Source: an uncultured Bacteroidota bacterium (lineage in GTDB: Bacteria; Bacteroidota; Bacteroidia; Chitinophagales; Chitinophagaceae). Taken from it: 64,000 nt of DNA. Position 1 is the first letter of the stretch. Every line of letters starts with the position of its first letter. A model generated the notes under the pieces. It saw only the letters and a list, made by a program, of their open reading frames with translations. It made no database searches and was not told where the DNA came from. Location of the stretch: assembly GCA_903839875.1 (NCBI GenBank), contig CAIMDZ010000113.1, positions 1-64,000 on the forward strand, given 5' to 3'. A program made the position numbers and the translations under genes. Shown piece by piece: positions 61,529-64,000 of this stretch.

Positions 61529-61685
61529 GGAACGTTGACAAAATAAGTTCCGCAAGTTGGCGCAGTTATTTTTCTTTTTTTCAAGGCGAAAAAACTGCGA
61601 ATATGAGCAGTATTTAAAGATTTTTCAACGTAGAAAAAATGGAAAAGAACAAGTCAGGTTGTGGAAGTTATTTTGTCATCGTTCC
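61529..61685. mobile_element. MITE-like element, copy 2
   Basis: 157 bases with 23-base terminal inverted repeats (GGAACGTTGACAAAATAA and complement; 21 of 23 match), the better preserved of two copies. Interior order matches 20272-20422. No coding frame. No certain target-site duplication. Confidence 0.75.
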
Positions 61686-61817
61686 TATATGGTTGCCCGG
61701 GCTTTTAGTCCTGGTCAATAAAGAGTAGAGTTTGCTTTAGCAGAAATAAAACTGATAAGTATTACTAATTTAAAATGAGCACCTGTATAAAATCAGTGCT
61801 TAGTTTACCAGATTATT

Positions 61818-63524
61818 GTGAGTACTAAAAAACAACCTGCCCCAAATAGATTTGTTAAGAGCACTGTGCCGGCAAAACCTGTGGCAAATGTAAAAACGGG
61901 TGAGTTCAGGGTACCCTACCCTGCTTTGTGGTTAGCGCTTGCTGCGCTTCTTTTGTATTGCCGTACATTTTCCTTTGACCTGACCGAACTGGATGACTCG
62001 ATTTTTATCAGAGACTTCCATGAATTCAATGAAAACATAAGGAATATATTCACGTCGTTCCACCGCGGATTATTCGATGCTGGTAAAGACCCTTATTATC
62101 GCCCGCTCTTCCTTGTTTCCATGATTCTTAATTACCTCGGCAGCGACCATGGGAAAATGCTGGCCACCTACCATATTATTAATGTGGCGTTCCATATCGT
62201 TTCTGTTGTCCTGCTCTTTAAATTATGTATCAAACTCAATGTAAAACAGGTTCACGCTTTTATTCTTGTTTTATTGTTCTCCGTTCTGCCAGTTTTAGCA
62301 CAGGACGTAGCATGGATCCCCGGCAGGAATGATACCATGCTGGCTATCTTCACCTTTTCCTTCTTCATTTATTCTATCAACTACACCAACTCCGGGAATA
62401 CAAAAGATCTTTTTTTATCTGCCCTTTTCCTCCTGCTGGCATTCTTTACCAAGGAAACCGCAGTTTTTGCAATCCCGGTGGCAATTGTAATGCTGGTGTT
62501 TGTGTTGCAAAAAAAATGGCTGGACAAAAGCAACCTTACCCTTTATGTTTTTTGGGCAGGGTGCTTTCTTATCTGGTTCACTGCAAGGTCCTTATCCACC
62601 ACACAATCAGGTGTGAGGCCGGACCAGCTACTTTCTGAAGCAGTTCACAGGCTGCCTATTATTGTGCAATACCTCGGCAAGATCTTCCTGCCTTTCAATT
62701 TAAGTGTCTTTCCTATCCAGAAAGACATAACCATCTGGTATGGCATTGCCACTATAGTTTTGCTTGCTGTCGCAGTACTGCTGGCAAAAGAAAAAAACTA
62801 CAAGATCATCTTCAGCGGATTGGCTATTTTTATCTTATTTCTGTTGCCCGCCCTTTTAGTACCCAGCAATCTGAACAAGCAGGTTTTCGAACATCGTTTA
62901 TACCTGCCTGTTATCGGAATATTACTGATATTGCCACAAACTATTTTATTACGCAATAAGCTAACCGATATTCAATTACTATACGGAGGCATAGCTGTAT
63001 CTGCTATATTTGCTATAATAAATTTTATCCACCAGGAAAATTTTCAGGACAGGTTGGCTTTCTGGACCAACGCTGTTGAAACATCTCCCCACTCCGGTTA
63101 TGCCAAAATGATGCTTGCAGCAAGGTTAGATGACACAAAGGAATCGTATGCACTATTCCGTGAGGCATACCGGCTCGACCCTAATGAAAAATACATCAAT
63201 TATTACTATGGCGTTATGCTCCAGAAAGAAGATTCAGTAATGGCCTCTGAGAAGTACCTGCTGACTGAAAGAAATACCAGTGGCTATTTTGAAAGCCACT
63301 TCTACCTGGCACGTGTTGATATGGAAAAGAAAGATTTTTCCGGCGCTATCAGCCAACTGGATTCATTCCTGGTCTTTACCCCTGATAACGAAATGGCCAA
63401 CAACAATCTGTTGCTGCTCTACCTGCAAACCCAGCAAACTGCCAAAGCGAAAGAACAGGTAAAACACATGCGGCAGTTCGGACTAAAAGTACCACCGCAG
63501 ATTTTACAGCAATTAGGTATGTGA
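61818..63524 (+). CDS. Multi-pass membrane protein with C-terminal TPR repeats
   Basis: A 568-residue protein with about 10-11 membrane segments (about 30-410), an early TELDDSIFIRDF and later DVAWIPGRNDTM, the pattern seen in TMTC/GT-C-like glycosyltransferase-type proteins, then three or so tetratricopeptide repeats (about 425-560). GT-C enzymes use lipid-linked sugars; the catalytic residue set is not certain. The start is GTG at 61818, there being no nearby ATG. Function is inferred only in broad terms. Confidence 0.78.
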   Translation: MSTKKQPAPNRFVKSTVPAKPVANVKTGEFRVPYPALWLALAALLLYCRTFSFDLTELDDSIFIRDFHEFNENIRNIFTSFHRGLFDAGKDPYYRPLFLVSMILNYLGSDHGKMLATYHIINVAFHIVSVVLLFKLCIKLNVKQVHAFILVLLFSVLPVLAQDVAWIPGRNDTMLAIFTFSFFIYSINYTNSGNTKDLFLSALFLLLAFFTKETAVFAIPVAIVMLVFVLQKKWLDKSNLTLYVFWAGCFLIWFTARSLSTTQSGVRPDQLLSEAVHRLPIIVQYLGKIFLPFNLSVFPIQKDITIWYGIATIVLLAVAVLLAKEKNYKIIFSGLAIFILFLLPALLVPSNLNKQVFEHRLYLPVIGILLILPQTILLRNKLTDIQLLYGGIAVSAIFAIINFIHQENFQDRLAFWTNAVETSPHSGYAKMMLAARLDDTKESYALFREAYRLDPNEKYINYYYGVMLQKEDSVMASEKYLLTERNTSGYFESHFYLARVDMEKKDFSGAISQLDSFLVFTPDNEMANNNLLLLYLQTQQTAKAKEQVKHMRQFGLKVPPQILQQLGM

Positions 63525-63716
63525 GCTGATCATTATTTTACTAAATTTGATTAAACAGTTTTATTCCAATTGGACACAAATCGTGTACCTTCCTGAAAAT
63601 AGTTGCCCAGACATTTGGTCAAAATAGTTCAGTAAAGGGATGTTGCCAGGTTTATACACAGTATCCGGATTTAAAATAAAAGAGGTAACTTTATTAAATA
63701 GTTCATACTTCATAAA

Positions 63717-64000
63717 ATGAATAAAATTAAAAAACCGGATATTTCAGCCAAAGCTTTCTGGGATGTAGATTTTGAGTCAATTGATTATGAAAAGAATAGT
63801 CTTTTTGTAATGGAGAAAGTTTTGAATTTCGGTTTGTGGAAGGATGTAGTTGCTTTATTTTCATATTATGGAAAAGAAAGGATAAAAAAAGAAGTAGTGC
63901 AAATAGCCGACCTTAGAAAAGATACCATTAGTTTTTTAAGTTTACTCCTCCATCTGAAGCCTTCTGATTTTACATGCTACAATCGCAGACAGATAGGCGG
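63717..64000 (+). CDS. DUF6922-type protein, 3' end beyond window
   Basis: Partial gene: 94 codons are present with no stop before the edge. It begins MNKIKKPDISAKAFWDVDFE, then VLNFGLWKDVVALFSYYG and LHLKPSDFTCYN. This resembles DUF6922 (FWDVxFxxIDxExNxxFxxExVL), which often sits immediately upstream of an AbiEii/AbiGii-type nucleotidyltransferase toxin. If so, this would be the antitoxin-like partner of a system starting at the edge of the window. Confidence 0.7.
   Translation, partial: MNKIKKPDISAKAFWDVDFESIDYEKNSLFVMEKVLNFGLWKDVVALFSYYGKERIKKEVVQIADLRKDTISFLSLLLHLKPSDFTCYNRRQIG

Overview
The window looks like chromosomal DNA from a member of the Bacteroidota, most likely near the Chitinophagaceae (inference from gene content). 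Four secreted proteins end in a type IX secretion sorting domain. Gene starts mostly lack a Shine-Dalgarno sequence, and many genes are preceded by the Bacteroidota promoter core TAnnTTFG-type box, i.e. TAnnTTTG, with an upstream TTG about 19-20 bases away. Typical families of the phylum include DUF3810, DUF4295 beside rpmG/rpmB, a long-form IspH, and LamG and T9SS surface proteins.

Layout. 0-9 kb: membrane protein, a two-gene mutagenic polymerase operon (dinB-dnaE2), a DUF3810 membrane metalloprotease-like protein and a cobalamin-domain-less methylmalonyl-CoA mutase subunit. 9-17 kb: small stress-type proteins, a 5'-truncated and frameshifted rpoN fragment, then a signalling cluster (sigma-54 activator, PAS histidine kinase, REC-PAS-histidine kinase, two single-domain response regulators). 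17-18.3 kb: ribosomal operon rpmB-rpmG-DUF4295. 18-28 kb: secreted and surface proteins (deacetylase, LamG proteins, YceI, T9SS protein, a duplicated outer-membrane-protein/lipoprotein pair). 28-29.6 kb: a decayed toxin gene and about 1 kb of repeat-rich, gene-poor DNA. 29.6-37 kb: DEAD-box helicase, paralogous secreted proteins, SET protein, a scar joining two gene remnants, M14 peptidase. 37-50 kb: Prc-type protease, IspH, Lon, beta-barrel paralogs, SpoU methyltransferase. 50-58.5 kb: two divergent KUP potassium transporters, T9SS protein, ykgJ, parB, parA. 58.7-64 kb: metallo-hydrolase, HicBA toxin-antitoxin pair, stress protein, a second copy of a MITE-like element, a membrane TPR protein, and the start of a DUF6922 gene that may lead into an AbiEii-type system beyond the edge.

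Two themes stand out. First, several different short tandem repeats (7- or 8-base units) begin within 0-7 bases of a stop codon and always lie in the sense orientation of that gene (after the genes ending at 8477, 18061, 31412, 31542, 49651, 50224 and 56752); a 7-base repeat also spans the ykgJ start codon. Second, the window carries many gene remnants (rpoN 5' end, DUF4160 tail, lipoprotein tail, TacT-like toxin, protease tail joined to a headless response regulator, sugar-dehydrogenase tail) next to palindromes and dispersed repeats. The most unusual protein is a secreted LamG-LamG protein whose C-terminus is a DUF4160 domain in place of a sorting domain. All assignments come from reading the sequence and from memory of protein families; no database search was run.
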